Below, one piece after another: positions 44,661 through 53,951 of a stretch of DNA of 64,000 bases. Below the pieces are notes generated by a model. The model searched no databases. It was not told the DNA's origin and saw only the letters and a list, made by a program, of their open reading frames with translations. A program made the translations under genes and the position numbers. Origin of the DNA: Puia dinghuensis (GTDB lineage Bacteria > Bacteroidota > Bacteroidia > Chitinophagales > Chitinophagaceae). The stretch covers positions 1 through 64,000 of the forward strand of contig JAMFSL010000090.1 of assembly GCA_026225275.1 (NCBI GenBank), in the 5' to 3' direction. Positions within the stretch are counted from its first letter, which is position 1, and each line of letters opens with the position of its first letter.

Positions 44661-47253
44661 TTCCCCCCGACTATCCTGGCTGTTCCTCATGGCGTGGCGT
44701 GACAGCCGTCGCAATCGCAGCCGGCTGTTTCTCTTTATTTCCTCTGTAGTACTTGGGATTGCTGCGCTGGTGGCCACATTATCGTTTGGGCATAACCTGC
44801 GAACGGCGATTGACGACCAGGCGAAGGAACTGGTAGGCGCCGATCTGATGATCGGCAGTAGCCAACCATTGTCGCCTGCTGTGCAGGCTTTGCCGGATTC
44901 CGTTGCCAACCGAAAGTCCGAGCAATGCAGTTTTGCATCCATGGTCTATTTTGTCAAAAGCGGCAGCAGCCGGCTGGTGCAGGTACGGGCGCTGGACGGG
45001 GATTATCCCTTTTACGGATCCTTCGGGACCGAGCCAGTACGGGCAGAGCAGTCATGGCGGACCGGGAGGCAGGCTCTGGTGGATAAGGCGTTGATGCTGC
45101 AATATGGGGCGCAGGTGGGCGATTCCATCCGGGTGGGGGAGCTGAGTTTTGCGATTGCGGGGGCGCTGGAAAAGGCGCCCGGCAGTAACGAGATCTCGAC
45201 CACCGTAGCACCGCCAGTGTATATACCGTTGCGGTGGCTGGAACAGGCGGGATTGCTGAAAAGAGGCAGCCGGGTCAATTATCAATATTATTATCGATTC
45301 ATTCCTGCGGTCAATATGGATCGGCTGATAGCTGCCATCAGTCCACGACTAGGCGCGGCAGGGGTGCATTATGAGACCGTCCAATCGAGAAAGGAGCGGA
45401 TGAGCAGGGCATTCGGTGATCTGACGGAATTTCTGACGCTGATCAGCTTTATTGCCTTATTGATGGGATGTATAGGTGTGGCGAGTGCTGTGCATATCTA
45501 TATCCGCGAGAAGATCGGTGGTATAGCTGTTTTACGTTGTCTGGGTGTGAAGGCCAGGCAGGCTTTTCTGATCTATCTGATCCAGGTGGCGGGGATGGGG
45601 TTGATCGGCTCTATTGCCGGGACTGTGATCGGGGTAGGGGTGCAGCAGGTGCTGCCGGCGGTGCTGAAAGATCTGTTGCCGCTGCAGACGGGCTTTATGC
45701 TGTCGTGGACGGCGATCGGGGAAGGGATTGTGACGGGTATGGCCGTCTCGATTTTGTTTGCTCTTTTACCACTGCTGACTATCCGGAAAATCTCACCTCT
45801 CTATACGCTGAGATTATCTGTAGAGCCAGCTGCGATGATATGGGATCCTTTAAAGATCCTGGTGTATGCGGCCATCTTATTGTTTGTCGATGTCTTTGCC
45901 TATTTCCGGATGCAGAGTAGCAGCAAGGCCATCGTCTTTACGGCTAGCCTGCTCGGGGCCCTGCTGTTGCTGGCGGGGGCGGCGAAGTTGTTGATGCTGG
46001 TGGTGCGGCGCCTTTTCCCGGCGAAATGGAGTTATTTATGGCGGCAAGGCTTTGCCAATCTATACCGGCCCAACAATCAGACATTGATCCTGGTGGTGAC
46101 CATTGGGCTGGGCACTACCTTTATTGGGACATTGTATTTCGTGCAACAGCTGCTGATCGATAAGGTAAAGGCGGCGGTAGGCAACAACCAGGGGAATATG
46201 GTGCTGTTCGATATTCAGCCTGATGAGGTCAAAGGGATTACGGCGTTGGCGAAGGGGGAGCAGTTGGCCGTGTTGGAGGATCTGCCGGTGGTGACCATGC
46301 GGGTCACCAGGATGAGGGGGATGACCGTGGAGCAGGCGGCGGTTGGGCGGGGACGTCGGGAGGGGGAGGGGCGAGGGGAACGGGGTACGGCGGGCGATAG
46401 CGGCGGGCAGCGGGACAGTCTGCCGAGGTGGATATTCGAGAATGAAGTACGGGTGACGTACCGGGATTCGTTATTGGCTACGGAGAAGCTGACTGCGGGG
46501 AGATTGAGTCCACCGGTGCGGTCGCCGCAGGAGACGGTATATATCCGGGTGGATGAAGAGTATGCGACGAGGCTTCACCTGGTCGTCGGGGATTCCATCC
46601 TGTTCAATGTACAGGGGCTGCCAGTGGCCACGGTGATCGGTGGGTTGGTGAAGGCCGACTGGCGGCAGTTGCAGACCACTTTCTCCATCGTATTTCCCGG
46701 GGGTGTGCTGGAGCAGGCTCCGCAATTTCATGTGTTGGCCACGCGGGTGCCGTCTACGGTTGTGTCTGCGCGGTTTCAGCAATCGGTAGTGCGGGCGTAT
46801 CCCAATGTCTCGGTAATCGATTTGGAGCTTGTTCTGCAGGTGTTGGAGGATATATTGGGGAAGATTGGTTTCGTGATACGTTTTATGGCGGCTTTTAGTA
46901 TTCTGACAGGGGTGGTGGTACTGATAGCCAGCGTGTTGATCAGCAAATATCAGCGAATCCAGGAGAGCGTATTACTGCGAACGTTAGGGGCCAGCCGGCG
47001 GCAGGTGTTGGTGATCACCCTGTTGGAATATTTTTTCCTGGGGGCGCTGGCTGCGGCCACGGGTATCGGCTTGTCGCTGGCCTTCAGCCAGGTACTGGCC
47101 AGGGTGAGTTTTGAGAGTTCGTTCGCTGTGCACTGGTGGCCGGTGATGGTGTTGTTTGTCTCCGTGTGCGGGTTAACCATCCTGATCGGGTTGTATAATA
47201 GCCGGGGCGTACTGAACAAGCCGCCGCTGGAGGTATTGCGGAGGGAGGGTTAG
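44647..47253 (+). CDS. ABC transporter permease, YbbP-like (FtsX family)
   Basis: 868 residues. The layout is one N-terminal helix, a MacB-like core, three helices (near 255-370), a fourth/fifth helix region after KISPLYTLR, a second core and a terminal FtsX block (LLRTLGASRRQVLVITLLEY). A Gly/Arg-rich, low-complexity insert (about residues 566-593) sits in the second core and is absent from typical members. It overlaps the ATPase by 14 bases, so the two form a transport pair; the substrate is unknown. Confidence 0.88.
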   Translation: MKQNNSPRLSWLFLMAWRDSRRNRSRLFLFISSVVLGIAALVATLSFGHNLRTAIDDQAKELVGADLMIGSSQPLSPAVQALPDSVANRKSEQCSFASMVYFVKSGSSRLVQVRALDGDYPFYGSFGTEPVRAEQSWRTGRQALVDKALMLQYGAQVGDSIRVGELSFAIAGALEKAPGSNEISTTVAPPVYIPLRWLEQAGLLKRGSRVNYQYYYRFIPAVNMDRLIAAISPRLGAAGVHYETVQSRKERMSRAFGDLTEFLTLISFIALLMGCIGVASAVHIYIREKIGGIAVLRCLGVKARQAFLIYLIQVAGMGLIGSIAGTVIGVGVQQVLPAVLKDLLPLQTGFMLSWTAIGEGIVTGMAVSILFALLPLLTIRKISPLYTLRLSVEPAAMIWDPLKILVYAAILLFVDVFAYFRMQSSSKAIVFTASLLGALLLLAGAAKLLMLVVRRLFPAKWSYLWRQGFANLYRPNNQTLILVVTIGLGTTFIGTLYFVQQLLIDKVKAAVGNNQGNMVLFDIQPDEVKGITALAKGEQLAVLEDLPVVTMRVTRMRGMTVEQAAVGRGRREGEGRGERGTAGDSGGQRDSLPRWIFENEVRVTYRDSLLATEKLTAGRLSPPVRSPQETVYIRVDEEYATRLHLVVGDSILFNVQGLPVATVIGGLVKADWRQLQTTFSIVFPGGVLEQAPQFHVLATRVPSTVVSARFQQSVVRAYPNVSVIDLELVLQVLEDILGKIGFVIRFMAAFSILTGVVVLIASVLISKYQRIQESVLLRTLGASRRQVLVITLLEYFFLGALAAATGIGLSLAFSQVLARVSFESSFAVHWWPVMVLFVSVCGLTILIGLYNSRGVLNKPPLEVLRREG

Positions 47254-47310
47254 GGGATGAGCGAAAGATTAACAGTGGCCCTGGTTTTATTAGGGGTACC
47301 TTACAGGTGT

Positions 47311-47330
47311 TGCCGGTTATTCTACCGGCA
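47311..47330 (+). promoter_or_regulatory. 5'-leader hairpin upstream of the fasciclin gene
   Basis: TGCCGGT and ACCGGCA form a perfect 7-bp stem with a 6-base loop, ending 14 bases before the ATG. It is followed by an A-run, not a T-run, so it is not a terminator on this strand. It may influence translation. Confidence 0.35.
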
Positions 47331-47344
47331 GATAAAAAAAACAA

Positions 47345-47755
47345 ATGTCAAATATTACGCAGCTTGTCAATGTCGATAAGAACATGACAACTTTAAAGAA
47401 GGGTATCTCTGAGTCAGGATTGAGTAAAACGCTTAGCGAAGCTGGTCCTTACACAATTTTCGCCCCTTCGGATAAGGCGTTCGACAAGCTTGACAAAAAC
47501 GTAGTGGAAGATTTGCTGAAGCCTGAAAACAAGGCGCACCTGATCGAGGTATTGAATGTTCACGTAGTGGCCGGAAAGGTGCGTTTGAAAGATCTGAAAG
47601 ATGGCGAAAAGCTGAAGACCGTCAATGGTAAAGAACTGAATATTAAGGTCCAGGAAGGTGTGGTCACTGTGGATGGCGCTGCTATCCAGGGTAATGAAAT
47701 ACAGGCCTCGAATGGTTCGCTGTATTCTTTGGATACCGTGATGTTGAAGAATTAG
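47345..47755 (+). CDS. Fasciclin-domain protein (no export signal)
   Basis: 136 residues, one fasciclin (FAS1) domain: KKGISESGLSKTLSEAGPYT, then FAPSDKAFDKL (the H1 box) and VLNVHVVAGKVRLKDL with TVNGKELNIKV. Most FAS1 proteins are secreted adhesion modules; this one begins MSNITQLV with no hydrophobic leader, so it may be cytoplasmic or exported by an unusual route. It stands alone with its own hairpin and terminator. An alternative start is not evident. Confidence 0.8.
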   Translation: MSNITQLVNVDKNMTTLKKGISESGLSKTLSEAGPYTIFAPSDKAFDKLDKNVVEDLLKPENKAHLIEVLNVHVVAGKVRLKDLKDGEKLKTVNGKELNIKVQEGVVTVDGAAIQGNEIQASNGSLYSLDTVMLKN

Positions 47756-47780
47756 TATTTATACGTTATTTCTTTATAAG

Positions 47781-47804
47781 GCCCTGCCCGGTGGCGGGGC
47801 TTTT
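47781..47804 (+). terminator. Rho-independent terminator
   Basis: GCCCTGCC and GGCGGGGC pair (one G-U) around a CGGT loop followed by TTTT, 25 bases past the fasciclin stop. Confidence 0.65.
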
Positions 47805-47968
47805 GATTGGGGGAAACCCGGGTGGGGGGTAGGCGACGGATCCTGCCCAACCCTAATGGAATCCCCCTAAAATTTTCAATGGGAGTGAAAAACATCCGCC
47901 AACCCGGGAATTTGGCCTCAAATTCGCTGTACTCGAAGTCCTGATCTATATTGTTTATACGAGGGAAA

Positions 47969-50353
47969 ATGAAAGCTAAAAATCCAATTTTATTAACAGC
48001 ACTTCTCATCAGTGGTTGGCTCTCTACGCATGCCGCAACCTATTACGTATCTTCCATTTCCGGTAAAGATTCCTATTCATCGACCCAGGCGCAGAACCCG
48101 GCTACACCCTGGCAAACGCTTGCCAAGGTCAATTCCGTTTTCGGCGGGCTGAATCCCGGAGATCAGGTGTTATTGCAGGCCGGGAGTGTCTTTATGGGGC
48201 CGCTATTGATCACCAAGTCGGGGACGGCGTCCCAATACATTACTATTTCTACCTATGGCACTGGGGCAGCGCCTATCATCAACGGGTTCGCCAACCTGGT
48301 CGGCTGGACGAATGCCGGTGGTAACATCTGGCAGTCATTGCCTTGCGCGGCCTGCGGGGTAGCCGTAAATATGGTGGAAATTGCCGATACGGCGCAATAC
48401 ATGGGGCGATACCCTAACGTCGGCACGGCCAATGGCGGGTATGCGCAGGTACAATCTTACAACGGGACGACGAGCATCACCGACAGCCATCTGGCCTCCG
48501 GTCCGAACTGGACGGGGGCGCAGCTCGTGCTCCGCAAGAACACCTGGGTAATGGAATCGGATAAGATATTGTCACATAGCGGCAGTACCATCACTTATCA
48601 GAATCAATCTATTTATACGCCTACCGTCAAATTCGGGTATTTTATCCAGAATAGTCCATCTACGCTGGATGTCAACGGGGAGTGGTATTACAATCCGTCC
48701 ACCAAGCGGATGAGCCTGTATTCGACAACGAATCCCGGCAGCTTTGCGGCGCCCGTGGAGGCCAGCATGATCGACACTTTATTGGCGGCGAATTATGTGC
48801 AATATGTAAAGATCAACGGGATCACTTTCCAGGGGGCGAACAAAGTGGGAATGTCGTTTTATTATTCCAACCAACTTGTCGTTACGAACTGTACCGTCCG
48901 CTTTTCGGGGGTTGACGCGATCGATGGCTTGTATTCCAATTACGTGAATATAGATTACGAGACTATAAGTTATAGCAATAGTGACGCGGTTTCGTTTACG
49001 AGCGGAAATGGGAATTATGTACAGGACTGCCAGATCACGAAGACAGGCATGATTCCCGGGATGTGTTATCCGTTAAATTCCGAGGTGGGGGTATATATCA
49101 ACGGTAACAGTAATATCGTTCAGCGCAATAGTATCACGTATAGCGGATATAGCGGGATCGAATTTATGGGGACCGGTAATACCATCGCCAACAACTATGT
49201 CAATTATTTTATGTGTGTAAAGGATGACGGGGGTGGTATTTATACCTTTAATGGGGAAGCATCCGCCAGCGTCAAGCATCTGACGGGGTATATCACGGGT
49301 AATATCATTGATCACGGGATGGCTAATCTGGCGGGTACGGACAGCACGCAGGCGGCCATTGCGCAGGGCATCTACCTGGATGAAAATACGACGGAATGTT
49401 ATGTCACCGGCAATACGGTGACGGGATGTACGGGCGGCATCTTCTTCCAGGATGCACAGAATTGTGCCTTCCAGACCAATACACTGTATGATAACACCCC
49501 GGGACAACTCATCTTCCGTCACGACAATCCCAGCCTGACATTGGATGGCAACGATGTGTCCCTGAATACTATCGTAACCAATGTCGATACGGAGAACAAT
49601 GTGATCGTCAGTTCTACCGCTGCTTCTTCGACCCTGCTCTCCATGGCCTATATGCATAATAATTATTATGCACAGGTCTTACCGGGAACTGCACTGTATC
49701 ATATATCCTTCACGAATACGTACGGGACCGGAAGCTTTGGCGCCTGGCAGGGTACCTATCAGGAGGATGTGGTGTATTCGAGCCAACTGCCCGTGAGTTT
49801 TTTGCCCTATACGGTGAACAGCCTGATCGGCAGCGACAAATACACGGCAGGAGCCATAACGACGCCTTTTACTGCCGTGGCAACGGGTTCCAGGGTAGTG
49901 GTGGGCACTCCGGTGGGTGCATTAACCGGCGGCGCCTGGTATACCGTGAATTTCTCCATGACGGCACCGGATGCAACCCATACGATGCTCGTTTTCCTCG
50001 AAGATTTGATCCTGACGTATCCCCAGGAGACGACCGTTATCAGTGTACCGATGCTGAGCGGGAGCCACAGTTACACGGTGACTTTCCAGGATTTCAACTC
50101 TGTGGCCAGCGGTGCGCTGGTTTTCCAGATCGCGAATACCGAGCCGGGCATTTCGGTCTCCAATATCACGATGTACCAGGCAAATGTCACGTTGAACAAT
50201 CCGAGTCAGAATGTTATCTTTCAATACAATGCGACCAAATCAGGCGTGTCTCTCAGCCTGAGCGGAACATACGAGGATGCGACCGGCGCCACTCACACGG
50301 GGACAGTGACGATACCCGCCTACGGGTCCGTGTTGTTGTTCAAAAAGACATAA
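47969..50353 (+). CDS. Secreted right-handed beta-helix protein
   Basis: 794 residues from the ATG at 47969, which starts a signal peptide (MKAKNPILLTALLISGWLSTHA); an in-frame TTG at 47951 is disfavoured. The segment TYYVSSISGKDSYSSTQAQN and LAKVNSVFGGLNPGD is the usual N-cap of polysaccharide lyase-like beta-helices. Asn/Val/Ser-rich coils run to about 560, then a beta-sandwich tail. No lyase residues are certain; binding or depolymerising polysaccharide is inferred. It resembles the N-terminal half of the gene at 1. It is transcribed alone. Confidence 0.8.
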   Translation: MKAKNPILLTALLISGWLSTHAATYYVSSISGKDSYSSTQAQNPATPWQTLAKVNSVFGGLNPGDQVLLQAGSVFMGPLLITKSGTASQYITISTYGTGAAPIINGFANLVGWTNAGGNIWQSLPCAACGVAVNMVEIADTAQYMGRYPNVGTANGGYAQVQSYNGTTSITDSHLASGPNWTGAQLVLRKNTWVMESDKILSHSGSTITYQNQSIYTPTVKFGYFIQNSPSTLDVNGEWYYNPSTKRMSLYSTTNPGSFAAPVEASMIDTLLAANYVQYVKINGITFQGANKVGMSFYYSNQLVVTNCTVRFSGVDAIDGLYSNYVNIDYETISYSNSDAVSFTSGNGNYVQDCQITKTGMIPGMCYPLNSEVGVYINGNSNIVQRNSITYSGYSGIEFMGTGNTIANNYVNYFMCVKDDGGGIYTFNGEASASVKHLTGYITGNIIDHGMANLAGTDSTQAAIAQGIYLDENTTECYVTGNTVTGCTGGIFFQDAQNCAFQTNTLYDNTPGQLIFRHDNPSLTLDGNDVSLNTIVTNVDTENNVIVSSTAASSTLLSMAYMHNNYYAQVLPGTALYHISFTNTYGTGSFGAWQGTYQEDVVYSSQLPVSFLPYTVNSLIGSDKYTAGAITTPFTAVATGSRVVVGTPVGALTGGAWYTVNFSMTAPDATHTMLVFLEDLILTYPQETTVISVPMLSGSHSYTVTFQDFNSVASGALVFQIANTEPGISVSNITMYQANVTLNNPSQNVIFQYNATKSGVSLSLSGTYEDATGATHTGTVTIPAYGSVLLFKKT

Positions 50354-50376
50354 ACAGCGTGACGGTCGGCGCATCG

Positions 50377-51069
50377 TCAGATAAGGATTGGCGAGACCGG
50401 AAAGCAGACGCCTGTGCTGTCTACGACGTAGACCATTGGATAGCCGCCGCTCAGCGGAGAGACTTTCCAAACCTTTATCAGCGAGAGGCCATAGGGCACG
50501 GTTCCCTTTGAAAATGTTGCTGCGTCTATATAGCCCAGCTCTGCCAGCAGGCAGGAGTCTCTATATGCTGTACCCGGAATGACCGGGTGGCTGATTGCGG
50601 TAGGCGGCCAAAGGGTGTCCTGCTGGTAATGGTCAAGATAAGCGGTCCGGAGGTAGTCCAGTGTCTGGCGGGTGGTGGTGTCGGGTCCCGGTATCTGGCC
50701 AGTATACGGGCTTGTTGCTGTTGGCTGGTATATTCCCGCGTTGAAAATGAAATACTGGTCATAGGCGAAGACGGGTAAGTCGTTGTAGAATACGTTTGCC
50801 GCGACCTGTTCCTGGATTCCGGAAAAGCCCGGAGCACCGAAATTCCCGGACATGAAGAAGTAGAACTGCAGTCCTGCAGTGGAAAGACTGTTGAGGCTAA
50901 AAAGTGTGCTGATGGAATCCATCTGGGCTGTGGGGACGGTAGAAGTATGGGACACATCTATTCTGGTAATGCAGTCGACGGCAGGAGTATCATGGTGTTT
51001 GGAGCATGAGATGGTCAAAAAGGTTAATACGAAAGACAGCCAGTACGGAAATTTTAATGTCTTTTTCAT
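50377..51069 (-). CDS. Lipoprotein of unknown function
   Basis: 230 residues from the ATG at 51069, which starts a lipoprotein signal (MKKTLKFPYWLSFVLTFLTISC, Cys 22). The mature part is a mixed domain with FSLNSLSTAGLQFYFFM and PDTTTRQTLDYLRTAYLDHYQ. A final segment SGGYPMVYVVDSTGVCFPV looks like a beta-rich end. The family is not recognised. It is convergent with the beta-helix gene (23 bases apart) and divergent from the next gene. Confidence 0.65.
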   Translation of the reverse strand: MKKTLKFPYWLSFVLTFLTISCSKHHDTPAVDCITRIDVSHTSTVPTAQMDSISTLFSLNSLSTAGLQFYFFMSGNFGAPGFSGIQEQVAANVFYNDLPVFAYDQYFIFNAGIYQPTATSPYTGQIPGPDTTTRQTLDYLRTAYLDHYQQDTLWPPTAISHPVIPGTAYRDSCLLAELGYIDAATFSKGTVPYGLSLIKVWKVSPLSGGYPMVYVVDSTGVCFPVSPILI

Positions 51070-51208
51070 CCGATAAAGTTTTAAGTTTGACAAGTCAGGT
51101 CCTTGAAGCGTTGCATCGCCCGGGCCTGGGGTTAAACGAAATAATAAATTGTTAAATATCAACTTTGGCTGGTCGATTTTCTCGCGGCTGCCTTAGTTTT
51201 CCGGTGTG

Positions 51209-51997
51209 ATGAACCGACCCAAGCTAATGTATAGATTATTTTTTCGGTGCCTGTTACCGGCGTTGTTTTTACTTTGCTTTGGAAGGGCTTTCGGGCAGGT
51301 CCAGATATCGGGTACTGTATATGACGTATCGCAAAGATTTGCGATGATTGGGGTGAGTGTGCAGGGGAATTCCGGCATCGGGACCACGACGGATTCTTTG
51401 GGTCATTATTCGATCCGGCTGCCTGCGCATGATTCCATTTTTTTCTCCTACCTGGGAAAGACCACTTCGAAATTTTTTGTTGGTGACGTTCCTGTGGGTC
51501 AGCCGTTCGATATGGCGCTGCAAGTATCCGTCGACAGCCTGCCGACGGTGTATGTAAGGTCCCGGGATTACCTGACGGATTCGATAGAGAACAGGAAGGA
51601 ATATGCCAAGGTGTTCGACTACCAGGCTCATTCCCTGAGTAACATGAAACTGGCCAATCGGGGCGGGATGGGGGTTGGGCTGGACATGGATATGTTTTTT
51701 AATGCCAAGGAGCGGCACCGGATGGAGGCTTTCCAGGATAGGCTGGAGTGGGAAGAGCATGATAAATATGTCGATCACAAGTTTACGCGGGCGATTGTGA
51801 AAAAGATCACCGGGCTGGATACGCCGGCCCTTGATACTTTCATGAAGGAATACAGGCCTACCTACGAGTTCATTGTGAGCTGCAAGACCGAATACGAGTT
51901 CTATCACTACATCCAGGAGTGGGGGAAGTTCTTCAAAGAAAGTTGGGCTGATGATCACCCTGATAAGGTCGCTGCGAAAAAGCCCGATGGGAATTAA
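51209..51997 (+). CDS. Carboxypeptidase-regulatory-like (CarboxypepD_reg) domain protein
   Basis: 262 residues from the ATG at 51209 (GTG directly upstream). A signal peptide is followed by a CarboxypepD_reg-like domain: ISGTVYDVSQRFAMIGVSV, GIGTTTDSLGHYSIRLPAHD and IFFSYLGKTT, the sandwich usually found in front of TonB receptors. The C-terminal half is a different domain (about 120-260) with GGMGVGLDMDMFFNAKERH and YHYIQEWGKFFKESWADD, of unknown fold. No receptor barrel follows. Role unknown; a surface or periplasmic partner protein is possible. Confidence 0.7.
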   Translation: MNRPKLMYRLFFRCLLPALFLLCFGRAFGQVQISGTVYDVSQRFAMIGVSVQGNSGIGTTTDSLGHYSIRLPAHDSIFFSYLGKTTSKFFVGDVPVGQPFDMALQVSVDSLPTVYVRSRDYLTDSIENRKEYAKVFDYQAHSLSNMKLANRGGMGVGLDMDMFFNAKERHRMEAFQDRLEWEEHDKYVDHKFTRAIVKKITGLDTPALDTFMKEYRPTYEFIVSCKTEYEFYHYIQEWGKFFKESWADDHPDKVAAKKPDGN

Positions 51998-52026
51998 GGT
52001 GGTCGGGCTGGGCAGGAATTGGGCCG

Positions 52027-52704
52027 CTATTTCAACAAATGACCATCGCTGAGTTCGAGGACGCGGTCGCAGTTGGCTGCGAAGTCTTCGTCGTGGGTGA
52101 CGGCGATGATCGTCTGGTGGCCGGCGGCTACGATGTCACGGAAGATATCGAACACCAGTTGCGAGTTCTTCGAGTCGAGGTTGCCGGTAGGTTCGTCGCC
52201 CATGATGATAGAAGGATCGTTGATCAGAGCGCGGGCGATCGCTACACGCTGTTGTTGTCCCCCTGATAGTTTACTGGCTAGTTTTAATGCCTGGTCCTGC
52301 AGGCCGAGGGTGGACAGGTGTCCATAGGCCTTAGTCTCAATTTCTTCTCTTGACAGCCGGCGCATTTTGAGGGCCGGAATCATGACATTTTCCAACACGG
52401 TGAATTCGGGAAGGAGGTAGTGAAACTGAAAAACAAAGCCAATGTGCTGATTGCGAAAGGCTGCGAGTTCGTTTTGCGACTTTCCGGTTAAGGGATTGCC
52501 GTTGATGGCCAGTTTGCCTTCATAGTCGGTATCCATCGTGGAGAGCACATAGAGGAGTGTCGACTTGCCGCTGCCCGATTTACCGACCAGGGCCAGGAAT
52601 TCGCCACGTTTGACTTCGAAGCTGATATCTTTCAGCACCTGGAATGTTTCGGGTTCATGAAAGTATTTTACGAGGTTGCTGGCGGAGAGAATGGAGTCTT
52701 TCAT
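52027..52704 (-). CDS. ABC transporter ATPase, LolD-like
   Basis: 225 residues. It has a Walker A motif (VGKSGSGKSTLLYVL), a Q-loop (FVFQFHYLLPEF), the signature LSGGQQQRVAIARAL and Walker B (SIIMGDEPTGNLD), and the His switch in IIAVTHDEDFA. It ends the operon of kinase, regulator, TolC, HlyD and permease; it lies 2 bases after the permease stop. Members power export from the inner membrane, here as the last part of a tripartite system. Confidence 0.9.
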   Translation of the reverse strand: MKDSILSASNLVKYFHEPETFQVLKDISFEVKRGEFLALVGKSGSGKSTLLYVLSTMDTDYEGKLAINGNPLTGKSQNELAAFRNQHIGFVFQFHYLLPEFTVLENVMIPALKMRRLSREEIETKAYGHLSTLGLQDQALKLASKLSGGQQQRVAIARALINDPSIIMGDEPTGNLDSKNSQLVFDIFRDIVAAGHQTIIAVTHDEDFAANCDRVLELSDGHLLK

Positions 52705-52706
52705 GA

Positions 52707-53951
52707 TTATCCTCTTATGATGTTTACCGGGTCGATCTTCGCGGCTTTTCGGGACGGGAAATAGCCGGCAACGAAGGTGGTGATCAGCCCGAATGAGAAA
52801 GCCAGCATATAATCTTCAGGATCATAGGACATCGGCAGTGTAGCGAGCCCGGCGACATTGAACGGGACGTGGTTGACCGCATCCGAGACGAGAAAGCCCA
52901 GTCCCATGCCGACGAAGCCGCCAATGAGGCCTATCACGGTGCCCATCGTTAAAAAGATCTTCCGGATATCTTTACCGGCAAACCCCATCGCCTTGAGGAT
53001 GGCGATTTCCCGTATCTTTTCATTGATCGTCATATTCATGATATTGTAAATTCCGAAACCGGCCACGATCAGGATCGTGAGCGATACGGCGACGGCGATG
53101 ACATCGCGGAGGTTCGAACCGGCTTCCAACTGAGCGTTGGCCATCGACCAGGACTCCACTTTATAGGGAATGACGGGGGAGATAATATTGACCAGCTGAT
53201 TTGCCTTTTTGAAATCGGCGAGGTTGATCTGGATATCCGTGACATAGTCCTGGTTCTCGGCGAGGAGCTGGCGGGTGGCAGCGATGGAGAGATACGCTTT
53301 GGCTTTATCGACAGAAGAAAGGTTCGTCCGGAAAATGCCTATGACCTTGTAGGTGTGAGAGACGCCATCGGCCGTCAGGATATTGAGGTTGTCGTTGATC
53401 TTGAGGCTAAGACTTCTGGCCAGCTCGATGCCCACAAAAATACCGTCGGGTCGGTAAGCCAGTTCCTTCCAGGAGCCCTGCACCATGAACTCAGCGGTTT
53501 TGAAGAGCCGGTCTTCGCCTGCGACATCCACTCCGGAGAGCGTTCCATTCACCTTATTGCCAACGTTTTTAAAGAAGACACTGATATTGACTTCCGGAGT
53601 GATGGCTGATACGAGCGGTTGGGTCTTCAGGTAGCGGATGATCTCCTGCGAATTTTTGATCCCGTCAGTATACTTGATGACTTTACTGTTACGGATGTTC
53701 GCGATCGTTCCGGCCGGGAATACATGGCTGACGATATCCGACCGGTCCATCGGCCGATCATTGTAGATGCGTACGTGCGCCAGGGTGCTGAAGGCTAACC
53801 TGTTCTGCGCTTCGTTGACGCCGCTCATGAAACTATTCATGAATACATACATCGAGATGCCGAAGGTAACGCCGAGTACCGCCACGATCGTCTGCTTCAC
53901 CTTCGAGGTGAGGTAGGTAGCGGCGATCTGGTAATTGATGGGAAGTTTCAT
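52707..53951 (-). CDS. ABC transporter permease, LolC/E-MacB type
   Basis: 414 residues from the ATG at 53951; an upstream start at 54017 lacks a natural leader and overlaps HlyD. An N-terminal helix (TIVAVLGVTFGISMYVFM), a MacB-like core, three terminal helices (near 290-405: AVSLTILIVAGFGIYN) and an EIAILKAMGFAGKDIRKI motif define the FtsX fold. It shares one base (TGATG) with the HlyD gene stop and so is co-translated with it. Partner of the ATPase at 52027. Confidence 0.9.
   Translation of the reverse strand: MKLPINYQIAATYLTSKVKQTIVAVLGVTFGISMYVFMNSFMSGVNEAQNRLAFSTLAHVRIYNDRPMDRSDIVSHVFPAGTIANIRNSKVIKYTDGIKNSQEIIRYLKTQPLVSAITPEVNISVFFKNVGNKVNGTLSGVDVAGEDRLFKTAEFMVQGSWKELAYRPDGIFVGIELARSLSLKINDNLNILTADGVSHTYKVIGIFRTNLSSVDKAKAYLSIAATRQLLAENQDYVTDIQINLADFKKANQLVNIISPVIPYKVESWSMANAQLEAGSNLRDVIAVAVSLTILIVAGFGIYNIMNMTINEKIREIAILKAMGFAGKDIRKIFLTMGTVIGLIGGFVGMGLGFLVSDAVNHVPFNVAGLATLPMSYDPEDYMLAFSFGLITTFVAGYFPSRKAAKIDPVNIIRG

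Noticed and set aside
50357-50380. TGACG/CGTCA hairpin after the beta-helix gene
   Set aside because: No T-run follows on either strand and the stem is only 5 bp.
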